Of a DNA stretch of 60,594 bases, positions 1-10,293 are shown piece by piece. The position numbers and the translations under genes were made by a program. Source of the DNA: Basidiobolus meristosporus CBS 931.73 (lineage: Eukaryota > Basidiobolomycota > Basidiobolomycetes > Basidiobolales > Basidiobolaceae); the NCBI GenBank assembly GCA_002104905.1, contig MCFE01000539.1:1-60594 (forward strand), in the 5' to 3' direction. How positions within the stretch are numbered: the stretch's first letter is position 1; every line of letters starts with the position of its first letter. The notes below the pieces were generated by a model. The model saw nothing but the letters and a program-made list of their open reading frames with translations, made no database searches and was not told where the DNA came from.

Positions 1-258
1 TTTGTTGAATGTAAGAGTAGTATTTACACTGTTACATGGTCTTGGCATAACAAGCACATAAAATAGGTTGAGGAAGGTCCCAAGAACACATGTGCAAAGT
101 TTGGGGCTCTTTGGATACTGGGTACCTGGTAAATTAGTGAAAATATTCTAGGTAAATCCCAGCAAGGAATTTGGTTGGTGTTCTCTAGGATTTGAAGGTA
201 ATGATCTAAGTGACTAAGTTAGGTGAATACTTAGGTGGAATTACAAATTTTTACAACA
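1..258 (-). repeat. Partial LTR of the young copia family, reverse orientation
   Basis: The segment is recognisably the reverse complement of the LTR seen intact at 50143-50491 (shared CATGTGCAAAGTTTGG-type block, GGTACCTGGT block, GATCTAAGTGACTAAG block). It ends in TTACAACA, the LTR terminus, at 251-258. The other end runs off the window, so solo LTR and end of a longer element cannot be told apart. It has many substitutions and is older than the nested copy. Confidence 0.75.
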
Positions 259-774
259 ATATTCTGATCTGATCAGGAATATAACCTACAGGTCCATCAT
301 GGAAGTGATGAGTTGTCATATGGAAGACAGCCCGGATGTGTTAGAAAATACTGAGCATAGAGGTACACATGAAGACACCCATGTCTTAGGTGATAGGAAG
401 CAAAGCAGCCCCATTGCATATAATATTTGATGAGTAATTAAAGGTTAGGTTGGACACACCAAGCAACTGGTTCTTGTTAGGATAAATTCACTAAAATATT
501 CTATGTTTCTCCTTGGTACAAGCAAAACTTTACACCTTTCAATATGTAGCTGACTTAATCAAGAATCAGAGTGCATCTATAAGGGGACTCAAGCTCAGCA
601 GCGCAAAGTAAAACATTGGTCAAGAACCAAAAAGTATTTTGCAGATATTCAAGTGGTATTCATGGACAAAGTGGTGACAACCAAGTATATGTTTGCAAGA
701 TGTATATGTTGCTAGCAATATAAGGTATACGGCAACTTTGAAAGTTTCACACCAAAAAGCTATAAAGTCAATAT
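259..774. other. Non-coding AT-rich stretch between two decayed LTRs
   Basis: No convincing ORF or RNA gene is visible. The sequence lies between two LTR remnants of the same family and may be decayed element interior, but no gag or pol motif could be read in it. Confidence 0.4.
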
Positions 775-1107
775 TCTGAGGAGTATTGGAAGTGATGTGG
801 AGAACCAGAGGACTTACATGCTATTCACTTGTAGATTTATTGATCAAAAGTATGGTATTTGTGCTTTTGATCAAGTAGAGCAAACAAACATATAGATTTG
901 TCAAGGAAGGTCACATGAATATGTGTGCAAAGTTTGGGAGCTTTTGGACAACTTTAAGAAAGATCATAATTGGGGTACCTGATAATTTGGTAAAAATATT
1001 CTAAGTTCCAACATGAAACTTAGTCAGGACAGAATGCAAATCAAAGAATCAGATCTATGCAACTAAGTTAGCATGAATACTTAGGTGACAACTTAATAAT
1101 TACAATA
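775..1107 (-). repeat. Strongly decayed LTR of the young copia family, reverse orientation
   Basis: Blocks in the same order as in the first LTR can be followed (GGAGAACCAG, TTTATTGA, TGTGTGCAAAGTTTGG, GGGTACCTGATAATTTGG, CTAAGTTAGCATGAATACTTAGGTG). Both termini are eroded, so the boundaries are approximate and no target duplication can be assigned. Confidence 0.6.
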
Positions 1108-1353
1108 GGAAGTAGGTTGATAACAGCAGATGCAAATATATGTATAGGTTAGCTAGTAGGAGGCCATAGTTTTTTTGACTGAAGCCATATGTAAAATGCC
1201 CACAGTAGTATTTGGTAAGCAAATAAAGAGGGGTAATCATACAGTGGAATATCAGATTGGTTCAAGGAGAGGTAGAAAAATAAAATACAATTTAGTGAAT
1301 TGGTATGGTAGCATTGCACAGGACTAGCTATAGGCTGCCTACTGCCATGATAA

Positions 1354-1722
1354 TGTTGAAATATTGGACTATATGGTATCATTCTGCAGCTAAAAGTTTA
1401 CTTAACAATTCAGGACTAGTCTTGGTCACTGTGGGACTAATTTACTGCTCTAACTTTGTCACTTTCTTCAGATCTATGATCTTATGATTATTCCCTTATA
1501 GTCAGGATCAAATTAGCACTATTACTAAACATTATGTACTAACCCTGAAACTGTTAGAGAATGCTCCTGAATATTGAGAAGCCCTCCTTACTTAGTGTTA
1601 CAGCTGTATTACCTCTACAAAGGTATAAATACTAAGCTTCTTTATTAATAAACAACAGTTCAACTATTATCACTATTTCTTGATAAGTTCCTTATATTCA
1701 GATCACTTCTTAAATTGCAACA
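1354..1722 (+). repeat. 5' LTR of copia-1
   Basis: Starts TGTTGAAATATTGG and ends AAATTGCAACA; about 95% identical to the 3' LTR by eye. A TATAAA-like box (GGTATAAATAC, near 1621) and an AATAAA near 1646 are the likely promoter and polyadenylation signals of the element. Confidence 0.93.
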
Positions 1723-1742
1723 GATAATGCCAATGGTGGTGC

Positions 1743-4700
1743 ACATCAAGGCAAAGAAAAGATACTCTGTCTGCTTTGCAGCCTACCAGACAAGTATGAA
1801 CAACTCATACTTTCTTTTGAAAGCAGAGAAGACAATTAGACTTTAGACTATGTCAAAGGAAGACTTCTCCATGAAGAACTCAGTTGTAATGATCAAGCAG
1901 AGAAAATTGAAGATACTGCTTTATTCAGTTCAGAAAGGCACTCAGAAAGGAAGGGAAAGCAACAAAACCAAAGAAAACCTGGTTGCTGTAACTACTGTAA
2001 AAAGCCAGGACACTGGGCAAGAGAATGCAAGAAGAAACAAGCAGACAAAAAACAGCAACTAGAGCAGGCAAACCATATAACTACTGATGAACAGTTATTT
2101 GCAACCATACAAGAGAGTGCAAGTAACCAAAGTAATGAATGGTATATTGACTCTGGAGCATTGCAGCATATTTTTGGTATAAAGGAGTAGTTCAGCAACT
2201 TAAAGACTATTCCCATAAGAAAGGCTTATCTGGGAGATAACTCTGCTCTGGAAGCTACCACCAGTGGGCCTATACAACTAAATATGAGCAATAGCTCAGG
2301 GGCAACAACAGCAAGACTGACTGATGTACTCTATGTACCTGGAATAGCTAAGAACCTACTCTCAGTCAGTAAAGCAACTGCTCAGGGACTGATATTTGTT
2401 TTTACTAAGATGAGCTGCTCAATATTGAGTGAGTATGGACAAAAATTAGCTTTGGGAATCAGAGATCACAATATATACAAGTTACAATGCAAGATCATTG
2501 TACCTGAGTATGTCAACATTGCTGAAACTGATGAAACCAACTGGGCAGTGTGACATAGGAGGCTAGAACACATTGGGGAGCAGAAAATGCGCTAATTGGT
2601 GAAAAATTAGCTTGTTTTGGGCCTAAAATACTCAATTCCAATCAAATTGAATGTTTGTAAGGGATGTTCATATGGCAAACAAGCTGGGCAATATTTCAAG
2701 AGCTCAGAAGGCATCAATACCACCAAGATATTGGCTATTGTACATTCAGACATATGTGGCCCCATGAGAACATTGTCCTTTGGAGCCAAGAGATACTGTA
2801 TGATGTTTATTGATGACAAAACAAGATATACATGGGTGTAATTCCTCAAAACAAAGGACAAAGCTTTTGAGATGATTAAGCACTACAAGAGCATGTCAGA
2901 AACACAAACTGGGTGTAAATTGAAGGTACTACAAAGTGACAATGGAGAAGAATATTGCTCAAAGGAGTTTGCAAAATACTGCTCATCTACTGGTATACTT
3001 CAACAGACCACAGTTCCTCATACTCCACAGCAAAATGGAGTAGCAGAATGTGCAAATAGAACAATTACAGAGATGGGAATATCTATCCTACATGATAAGG
3101 GAATGGACTACAAGTTTTGGGCTGAATCTGTTGCTACCACAGTTTACATCAAGAACAGATGCCCAACAACAGCACTACGTGATTCTACACCCTTTGAAGC
3201 ATATACAGGCAAAAAATCAGATCTCCAGCACCTCAAGATCTTTGACAGTGATGTTTTTTATCACATCCCTGACAAAAAATGCTCAAAGTTGGAACCAAAC
3301 GGTAGGAAAGGGATATTTCTTAGGTATTGTGAAGATACTAAAGGGCATAGAATATATGATGGCAAAATTCAGAAGCTGATCAAGAGCAGGGACATTGTAT
3401 GGAGGGGAATTCAGATCACAAAGCCACTGAAATCATTGGCCAGCTACTTGATGATGCAATCAACACTAATGAAGAAGATTTGTACCTAATTCAGCCAGAT
3501 ACAGATAATAATGCTGCCAGTTTCAGATCAGAGCAGATTATCCCAGTTAGGAGATCTACCAGAATAAGAAATGCCCCTGGATCCTGGTGGCAGACATCCA
3601 ATGATCATGAAGAAGCTTATCTTGCCATATATGCCAAACCTCAGAATCTGGTACAGGCAATGCAAAGTCCAGATGCAACTATGTGGCAACAAGCCATGCA
3701 GGAGGAATACCAATCACTGATCAAGGCAAAAATGTGGGGACTAGTAGATTTACCAAATGGGAGAAAGCCAATAGATTGTAGATAGGTCTACAAGATCAAG
3801 ATAACCTCAAATGGTACTGTTGATAAGTACAAGGCTAGATTGGTGGCTAAAGGCTATTCCCAGATCCAGGGACTAGACTTTAAGGAAACATTTGCTCTGG
3901 TTGCCAAATTTAACTCCATTAGGACAGTTCTAGCCCTGGCAGCTTTACACAGTCTAGATCTACACCAAATGGAGGTCAATATAGCCTCTCTAAATGGGGA
4001 TTTGCAAGAAACTACATATATGGAGCAACCAGAAGGTTTTACCAATCCAAAAGACCCCCATAAGGTGTGCAAACTTAGAAAATTGTTGTATGGGCTTAAG
4101 CAGGCACCTAGAGCATGGTATAACAAGATTGACACATATCTAGAGGAAATTGGGTTCTCTTGTAGCACTGCAGATCACAGTATATATGTGAAGCAGCTCA
4201 AAAAGGGTGTAATCATCCTAGCTCTTTATGTGGACAACCAAATTATAGCCACATGTGACCAAGCGGCACTTGAACAGACAAAATCAGATCTCTTCAGCAA
4301 GTTTGAGATGAAAGATCTTGGAAAATTGAGCTATTTTCATGGAATTGAAGTCAAATTTGACATACCTACGCAGAAAAGTGTGCTGAATCAGTCTAAGTAC
4401 ATCAGGGACATTCTTAGAAACTTCAAAATGGAAAATTGCAAACCTGCAGCTACCCCTATGGACAATAACCTAAGATTAAGCAAATCTCAGCCAGTTATAG
4501 ATGAAAACGGCTCAAATATGGACCAAAAATTCCCCTATCAGTCAATGGCTGGTGGCTTAATGTACTTGATAGTGTCTACATGTCCAGATATTGCAGTGGT
4601 AGTTGGAATAGTCAGTCAATTCATGCAGAATTATGGATCAGATCAAATTGCAGCAGTTAAGCGGATTTTCAGATATCTACAAGGTACCATAAATATGGTA

Positions 4701-5212
4701 CTGGAATACTCTTGAGCAGCTAATAGACAAAAACTTGATGGTTATAGTGATTCAGATTGGGGTAGGGATCTGATTGACAGACGCTCTACCACAGGCTATG
4801 TATTTCTTTATGCTGGTGCAGCTATTACTTGGAATTGCAAGAAACAACCAACTATGGCCCTATCTACAACTGAATCAGTATATATGGCCACATGTTAAGC
4901 AACTAAAGAGTCTATATGGCTACAAAAATTACTCATAGACTTAGGCTTTAATTTGGATGAACCAACATGTATTTACAAGGATAATCAAAGTTGTATTTCA
5001 TTAGCTAGAAATCCTACTAATCATGCCAGAACTAAGCACATTGATATACAGCATCACTTTGTGAGGAAAGTTGTAGAAAATAACTTAGTAGAGTTAGTGT
5101 ACTGCCCAACTCACAAAATGGTGGCAGACATATTGACAGAACCACTAGCTAGGTCACAATTTGAGAATCTCAGGGAGGAATTAGGATTAAGAAATTATTT
5201 AGTTGAGGGGGA
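1743..5212 (+). pseudogene. Broken copia-type gag-pol of copia-1
   Basis: Reading across frames gives: the end of gag with a CCHC zinc knuckle (CNYC..GHW..EC, near 1983-2035); an aspartic protease motif DSGA near 2149; integrase with a C-x2-C zinc half site, HSDICGPM, LQSDNGEE and PQQNGVAE (2640-3060); reverse transcriptase with MVAKGYS and YGLKQAPRAW (3840-4715); and RNase H with GYSDSDWG and DNQSCISL (4740-5219). In-frame stops interrupt it (for example near 2188, 2551 and 2839), and the first half of gag is missing. The catalytic RT box reads YVDN instead of YVDD at 4227-4238. It resembles the intact element at 50-54 kb but is a different subfamily with a different LTR. Confidence 0.92.
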
Positions 5213-5213
5213 G

Positions 5214-5582
5214 TGTTGAAATATTGGACTATATGGTATCATTCTGCAGCTAAAAATTTACTTAACAATTCAGGACTAGTCTTGGTCACTGCGGGACTAG
5301 TTTACAGCTCTAACTTTGCCACTTTTTTCAGATCTACAATCTTATAATTATTCCCTTATAGTCAGGATCAAATTAGCACTATTACCAAGCATTATGTACT
5401 AACCCTGAAACTGTTACAGAATGCTCCTGAATATTGAGAAACCCTCCTTACTTAGTGTTACAGCTGTATTACTTCTACAAAGGTATATATACTAAGCTTC
5501 TTTATTAATAAACAACAGTTCAACTATTATCACTATTTCTTGATAAGTTCCTTATATCCAAATCACTTCTTAAATTGCAACA
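5214..5582 (+). repeat. 3' LTR of copia-1
   Basis: Same termini as the 5' LTR. The purine-rich tract TTGAGGGGGAG at about 5203-5213 just before it is the expected polypurine tract. GATAA follows at 5583-5587. Confidence 0.93.
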
Positions 5583-6744
5583 GATAATGCCAATGGTGGT
5601 GCACATCAAGGCTATCAATGCACCATCAAGTTTCTTGCCATATAAGGCAATTGCATGTACTGGCTGGTTATGTCTGCTCAAATAAATGTGGACTGTAATA
5701 AGACTATCAGAATGCCATGCAAGTATGTGAGGGTAACAGAAAACCTGCTCTGCCTGTGTATGTAGAACTAGTGTTCTCAATATGTATCCAGGTATAGGTG
5801 TCCTTTGCCTTTCAACAACAATATGGCACTATTTGGCACTCAAGGCTCAGTATAGCACTATTTAACAGAGCAAGCATTTTGACAGTTGTCAGTTCAGAGA
5901 AACTTAAAGTCCGGCATATTTTATGAGGATATTTTACTGGCCTTGAGTAGGTTTTTTCTTAGCACTACTACAATTAATCAGTTAAGAAGTATTAAGCATG
6001 ATCTAGCTCTAAAGTATGTGGCATGATTGTCAAGGTCTATGGTCAGGTGGCCACAAAATTTAGACATCTTTATGATAGGTATCAGTATATAGTTGGAACA
6101 TCTGATATAGGCTTTTTGATTTCACCAAGAAGATTGTATAGAATTTTGTTACCTCAAGCTGCCATCTATAGGATAGCACTTCTAGCAGGATTCACAGATC
6201 TATTACAGTTCTTCTCAAGCCTGGCAAATCTATAAGATCCAGAGCAGCATGCTGTGTGAAAAGCTTGTTGATTTGTGATTTTAGAGCCTTGTTTAATTTA
6301 CCAGTTGTATGACCTGAGACTCCATTGCAAACTTTGTATTCATCTTGTGTTATTGCTACTGCACATATTCAGTGATGCAAGTTAGTACCATTATCCTGTC
6401 CAGTATTCACCACTGCAATGAGCCCATCAAAAGAGTACCACCAATAGACCTACATACTCATTAGAGTACCTAACCTGAGTTAGGATACTCAAAGATTTGG
6501 GAGTGACTGGGACTCTTTCAAGATGGAGAAGCACATTCTTAGATGTGGATTGAAATGCAACATAGGTACCTCTCTTAGGGCATTGTTATATAGAATATCT
6601 GATTGCCATAGATCATGATGGTATTGGAAATGCCTATCAATCTATAAGAACTATGTAGAAATACCAAAAGCTGAATGATACTTATGACAGAATTTCGGTC
6701 ACTTATAGACATTATGGCCGACTCAAACCGGATCTGGGTTATGT
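5583..6744 (-). other. AT-rich region with a faint older copia integrase trace
   Basis: No intact gene. On the minus strand, 5780-5600 reads a short stretch resembling a copia integrase C-terminal region (QPVHAI followed by YGKKLDGAL, compare the usual PVHAI..YGKKPD). Further upstream (about 6550-6240), scattered pieces of copia-like reading are broken by stops and frameshifts. If correct, copia-1 inserted into an older copia element lying in the opposite orientation. Confidence 0.35.
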
Positions 6745-7598
6745 GTGGCCATCCCAGTCATTATCCATGATCATTGTTTTCAACGAAAGCGTAAGTCTGG
6801 GTGTCATCCAACTTGGTATTTGGCATTTTGGTGGGCGTTTTGGTGGGCATTTTGGGTACCCCTCCACATCACTATCAAACCAAAGATAGGTATAATACCG
6901 GTGTCGGTACCCAAGACAGACTCATGTAGGAATGAATCACTGGGCGGAGGTAGGATCCAGTTGGTGTAGAATGGAATGTTTCCAATTAGCGAGAATTGCT
7001 GAACATAATATCCCAACATCACCAATGGAACCAATTGATCGCATCTATGCTCTCTAACCATCCAAGTGGAACAACTCCCCCGAATCTCCAATGGTTTCCC
7101 AATTGAGGCCGCATTTGAGTTGAGTAAGGAGCCTAGAAAATGCCAGAAAGATAACCAGCGATGCTCGGCAACTGAAGACCAAACAGAAGGAACGAGCTGC
7201 CCGCCAATACAGGCTGCTACATCTTGGGTGATTCACTCCCGTAACCTGGCTTTGAATGTGAGCGAAGCATATGAGAGAGCTTCGAGGGATTGTCCCGCGA
7301 TACAATCGCCCCTGAAAAGCCATATCAGTACTCACATGAACCTTTACTACCAACAGCTGAGTGTACCTTCTGTGCCAAATTGCCTGCCGGTTCAGCATGC
7401 TCCGCGACCTTGCAACGGTGTGAAACCGAGCACCACAGTAGATCCTTCATCCCCCACCGAGCACCACAGCATTCGCGAGCCCATCCACCTTGAAGGGGGT
7501 TGGAAATAGGGTTTTGTGGGCCTCGTGATCCACCGAAAACCACGAAAGCTAGGTGGAACCATCAGTAAGCTCAAAATCCAGCGAAAATGCCCCCGGGT

Positions 7599-7604
7599 CA
7601 CGTG
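7599..7604. promoter_or_regulatory. E-box CACGTG upstream of the bHLH gene
   Basis: Palindromic CACGTG in the context GGTCACGTGCGG, about 730 bases upstream of the chosen bHLH start. Class B bHLH proteins with the His-Glu-Arg basic pattern bind this hexamer. Autoregulation is an inference. Confidence 0.4.
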
Positions 7605-7653
7605 CGGGCAGCATCTAGGCTGGGTAATATGGAGAGCACCGTATCGGCCAGAG

Positions 7654-7659
7654 CACGTG
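7654..7659. promoter_or_regulatory. Second E-box CACGTG upstream of the bHLH gene
   Basis: CACGTG in the context GAGCACGTGCAC, 55 bases after the first one. The pair is more suggestive than either alone. Confidence 0.4.
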
Positions 7660-8333
7660 CACGATGGATTGGCTGTGATAGAAGGCTGGGGGGAAGGGAT
7701 TTCCGTGCAACGCGATATGAAACGAGTACATGATGGTTTGGTGCATCCGCGGCCAATCCCAGGAAAGCCCAGTATTGGCGGGTGACCTAGCGAGGGGGAT
7801 TGATGAAATGGTTGCCCCTTGAAGTCCAGGAAGCAACGTCGCCAAGGCTCGTACCACCAGGCGACGGCCATTCTGGAAATGTCCTGGATCTAAGATAAAT
7901 CTCATTCTGGCGAGGGTGAAACGTAGTTAACTTTATTTGAATTAAACTTAACCCTAACTAAGTGCCCACTTGCTGATCAGAAGGAGCCGGAATGGTCGCA
8001 CCTGCTGCTTTCGCCCTGAGTTGGTTCATCACTGGTGATCCCCGAGGGCCAATCAACGGCCGAGGTCTCGGTTAGTTTTGGATACCTGATTCATTTGTTA
8101 GATTTCTCCTATTCAATGGTGCCGGCCCTTGAGATCAATATTCCATTGTACCAACGTGATCCAATCAGCGGTTTCCTGGCCATTCATCTCCTACCGGCCA
8201 TTGATATAACCAGCGAGGTGACTTGGTTGCTCTTTTTATCGCTCAAGACTCTCCTTTCTTCCAGCTTGCAGTGAACTTTCCCTCAGCCGTCGTTTCTCAA
8301 AGTCAGGTTGTCCCCGGGCTGAGTGTTGTTGAA

Positions 8334-9620
8334 ATGGAGAAAGAGGGCCAAGAGATCCCCTCTTTTCAAGTCACTACCTACCAAGAACCACCCACACTTT
8401 CCCAAACCCCCACTGGATACCCCGCACCTGTCCCTCACGTGGGCGCTTTCGCTCCTCGGCCGGTTTCTCCAGGTGGTCCCGTCTCGGTCCCAACCTTGGC
8501 CATGAATGCTGAGCCCAGCGTCAACCCCGGCGAGGGCTCGTCGGCGCAGGCTTCCACGGGAGAACCCTCGAGCGCAGCGAAAAAGCCCACCCTGACGAGC
8601 CATATGGCCAACCGGCGCCTCAAAGGGTACCGCTTCGAAGATTCCATCAGAGAATTCACCCCGGACAAGCTGTTCAAGAACAAGTCAAACAAGCGTCGGG
8701 AGTCCTACGTCGTCAACGGGGTGAACATTTTGAACCGAGACGAGATGGACAGCGAGGCAGCCATCAACCGACTCCAAAAGCGCAGGGAGCAGCACAACCG
8801 GGTGGAGCGGAAGCGTCGGGATTTGATTAATTCCGCCATCGAAGAGCTCTCGGAGATCGTTCCCAACGCCCAGGAGGATGGGATCAAGTACGCGCGCGGG
8901 AATGTGTTGAGGTTGACCATCGATTACATCAAAGACCTGCAGACCGAGGTGCAGGGGCTGAGGATAGAGAATGAAGGGTTGAAACGGGAGCATTCGGTGC
9001 CCCGACTAGATCCAGCCAAGAAACCCCCCATGATCATCATCAACCATGAGCAGACCAGAGTCCCTACCAACGGTCCATCCGAAGTTAGGGTCGACTCGGA
9101 GATCAAGACCCCGCAAGACAACCTCGGCTTTCCTGCATACAATGTACCACCACCCAACCCTAATCAGCATTATCCCGGCCAAACCTCACCACTCCACACC
9201 CCGTTACTCTCCTCCTCCTACGGAAGTCCCATCTCCTCCCCATTCTACTCGCCAGTCAGTCCACAAAGGCCGCCGGAATCGGCATTCTTGTTACCCCCCG
9301 CGGCGGTAGGAAATCCAGTCCCTACCGAGCATTTCCGACCTACGGAAAGACGTTACAGTGATGGTTTGCTATCACCTTACATGAGCACGAACAGCCCGTC
9401 CCCTTCGCCCTCCACTTCCCCGCCGATGTGGATCAGAAACCCCGAGATTCAACCCCAGGCTATGCCGCTTCTAGGCTCAATGCCATCCCCATTCCCCAGG
9501 GTCGGCCCCACCCTTCGCTTGAACAATACTCAGTATCGCCACCACCCTCCTCACCCCATTCGCAGTTCTGATTCCCAGCGAGAAGCCCCTTACAACCCTG
9601 ACTTCCACCAGGTTTCTTGA
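8334..9620 (+). CDS. bHLH transcription factor, MiT/USF-like DNA-binding domain
   Basis: The 428-residue protein from the first ATG (8334) has a single bHLH domain at about residues 149-215. The basic region reads QHNRVERKRRD, with the His, Glu and Arg positions that contact CACGTG E-boxes. Helix 1 (LINSAIEELSEIVP), a short loop and helix 2 (GNVLRLTIDYIKDLQ) follow, and then a leucine/glutamate-rich stretch that may extend the dimer helix. The flanks are low-complexity, rich in Pro and Ser, as is common in activation regions. The frame stays open upstream to 8223 without an ATG, so an upstream exon is possible. It should act in the nucleus as a dimer; target genes are unknown. No intron is needed in the ORF. 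Two CACGTG sites lie upstream. Confidence 0.88.
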   Translation: MEKEGQEIPSFQVTTYQEPPTLSQTPTGYPAPVPHVGAFAPRPVSPGGPVSVPTLAMNAEPSVNPGEGSSAQASTGEPSSAAKKPTLTSHMANRRLKGYRFEDSIREFTPDKLFKNKSNKRRESYVVNGVNILNRDEMDSEAAINRLQKRREQHNRVERKRRDLINSAIEELSEIVPNAQEDGIKYARGNVLRLTIDYIKDLQTEVQGLRIENEGLKREHSVPRLDPAKKPPMIIINHEQTRVPTNGPSEVRVDSEIKTPQDNLGFPAYNVPPPNPNQHYPGQTSPLHTPLLSSSYGSPISSPFYSPVSPQRPPESAFLLPPAAVGNPVPTEHFRPTERRYSDGLLSPYMSTNSPSPSPSTSPPMWIRNPEIQPQAMPLLGSMPSPFPRVGPTLRLNNTQYRHHPPHPIRSSDSQREAPYNPDFHQVS

Positions 9621-10008
9621 ATACATGATCATGCCCATCCACCAAATCTTCTGCAATCCGATTCCATCGCTCCCTCTCCTACGGGGGAGGGGATCAAGTT
9701 AATTTCTCACAAGGCTCGGGGAATACATTCGCTACGTCAGAGCTGGGGGCGGCTGCGTCGACAAACAATACGTGGTATATCCTCCGATTTGGCATACCTC
9801 GCCTTACCCATCACCCATCCATTGTACGCTCGCGATGTACCTCCATCACATAACGCATTATCATACCAGGACGACCCTTCAACGACCATTACCTACCTAA
9901 GGATCCGCCTGCCCCGTGTATATATATATATTCCAATCCAGCGCCGCTTGGCCCTCAAGGGTCTACTACCGTGGTCGACGCAGGCAGTGAAGTCCTTGGA
10001 ATCACCAG
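9621..10008. other. Intergenic region with TATA element
   Basis: No gene seen. An alternating TATATATATATA run at 9919-9930 lies about 80 bases before the start of the next gene and is its probable TATA element. Confidence 0.45.
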
Positions 10009-10293
10009 ATGAGGGTAACCTTTAGCATCGCTGGGATGGTCGGATTCACTCTAAACACATGGTGGCTCGTGAGCGGAGAGTGCCAGGAAAGCCTCATGGA
10101 GTGTACCTTCGAGGAGCCGAGGAGTTTTTTCACTTGTACCAACGACCAGTGGGTGAAGAGGGAGTGCGCCGAGGGGACCGTATGCCAAAGGAAGTTCTCG
10201 GCCGCTGGGGACTCGTACGAAGTCACCTGTGATTTCGACTCCTTCAATGACTTCACCCTGTTACCTGCCAAGCACAGGGCGTTCGTTCACTGA
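10009..10293 (+). CDS. Small secreted cysteine-rich protein, CBM19-like
   Basis: 94 residues starting with a hydrophobic segment (about residues 1-22) that looks like a signal peptide. The mature part has six cysteines. The arrangement C..F..CTNDQWVKREC..GTVCQ..VTC resembles the chitin-binding CBM19 family, in which a Cys, a Trp-Val/Leu-x-Arg-x-Cys block and a GT-x-C block recur. If so, it is secreted and binds chitin or another cell-wall glycan. A single exon and a TATA run at 9919-9930 support a real gene. The call is pattern-based. A generic small secreted protein is the alternative. Confidence 0.6.
   Translation: MRVTFSIAGMVGFTLNTWWLVSGECQESLMECTFEEPRSFFTCTNDQWVKRECAEGTVCQRKFSAAGDSYEVTCDFDSFNDFTLLPAKHRAFVH

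Larger units (their letters stand above)
1354..5582 (+). mobile_element. Decayed Ty1/copia LTR retrotransposon (copia-1) with GATAA target duplication
   Basis: Two 369-base LTRs (1354-1722 and 5214-5582), both beginning TGTTGAAAT and ending TTGCAACA, flank a broken gag-pol region in the copia order protease-integrase-RT-RNase H. The pentamer GATAA lies directly before the first LTR (1349-1353) and directly after the second (5583-5587). The LTRs differ at about 18 positions, mostly transitions, and the interior has several stop codons, so the insertion is old and dead. The 5' interior is abnormal: no primer-binding site or gag start follows the first LTR, and a 30-base copy of the 3' flank stands there instead. 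Confidence 0.93.
6745..8333. other. GC-richer upstream region of the bHLH gene, no confident gene
   Basis: Base composition changes near 6.7-7.0 kb from retroelement-like AT-rich to gene-like. A threefold direct repeat of a TTTTGGTGGGC-type unit lies at about 6823-6858. On the plus strand, 7130-7200 in one frame and 7240-7370 in another read like coding sequence (first rich in K, R, Q; second containing SEAYERAS), with a stop and a frame change between them. This could be a decayed gene or a two-exon gene whose junctions I cannot place. No family was recognised. Confidence 0.3.

Noticed and set aside
7392-7871. 159-codon minus-strand ORF
   Set aside because: No family pattern, unusual Trp/Cys/Pro composition, no start context; probably chance in GC-rich sequence.
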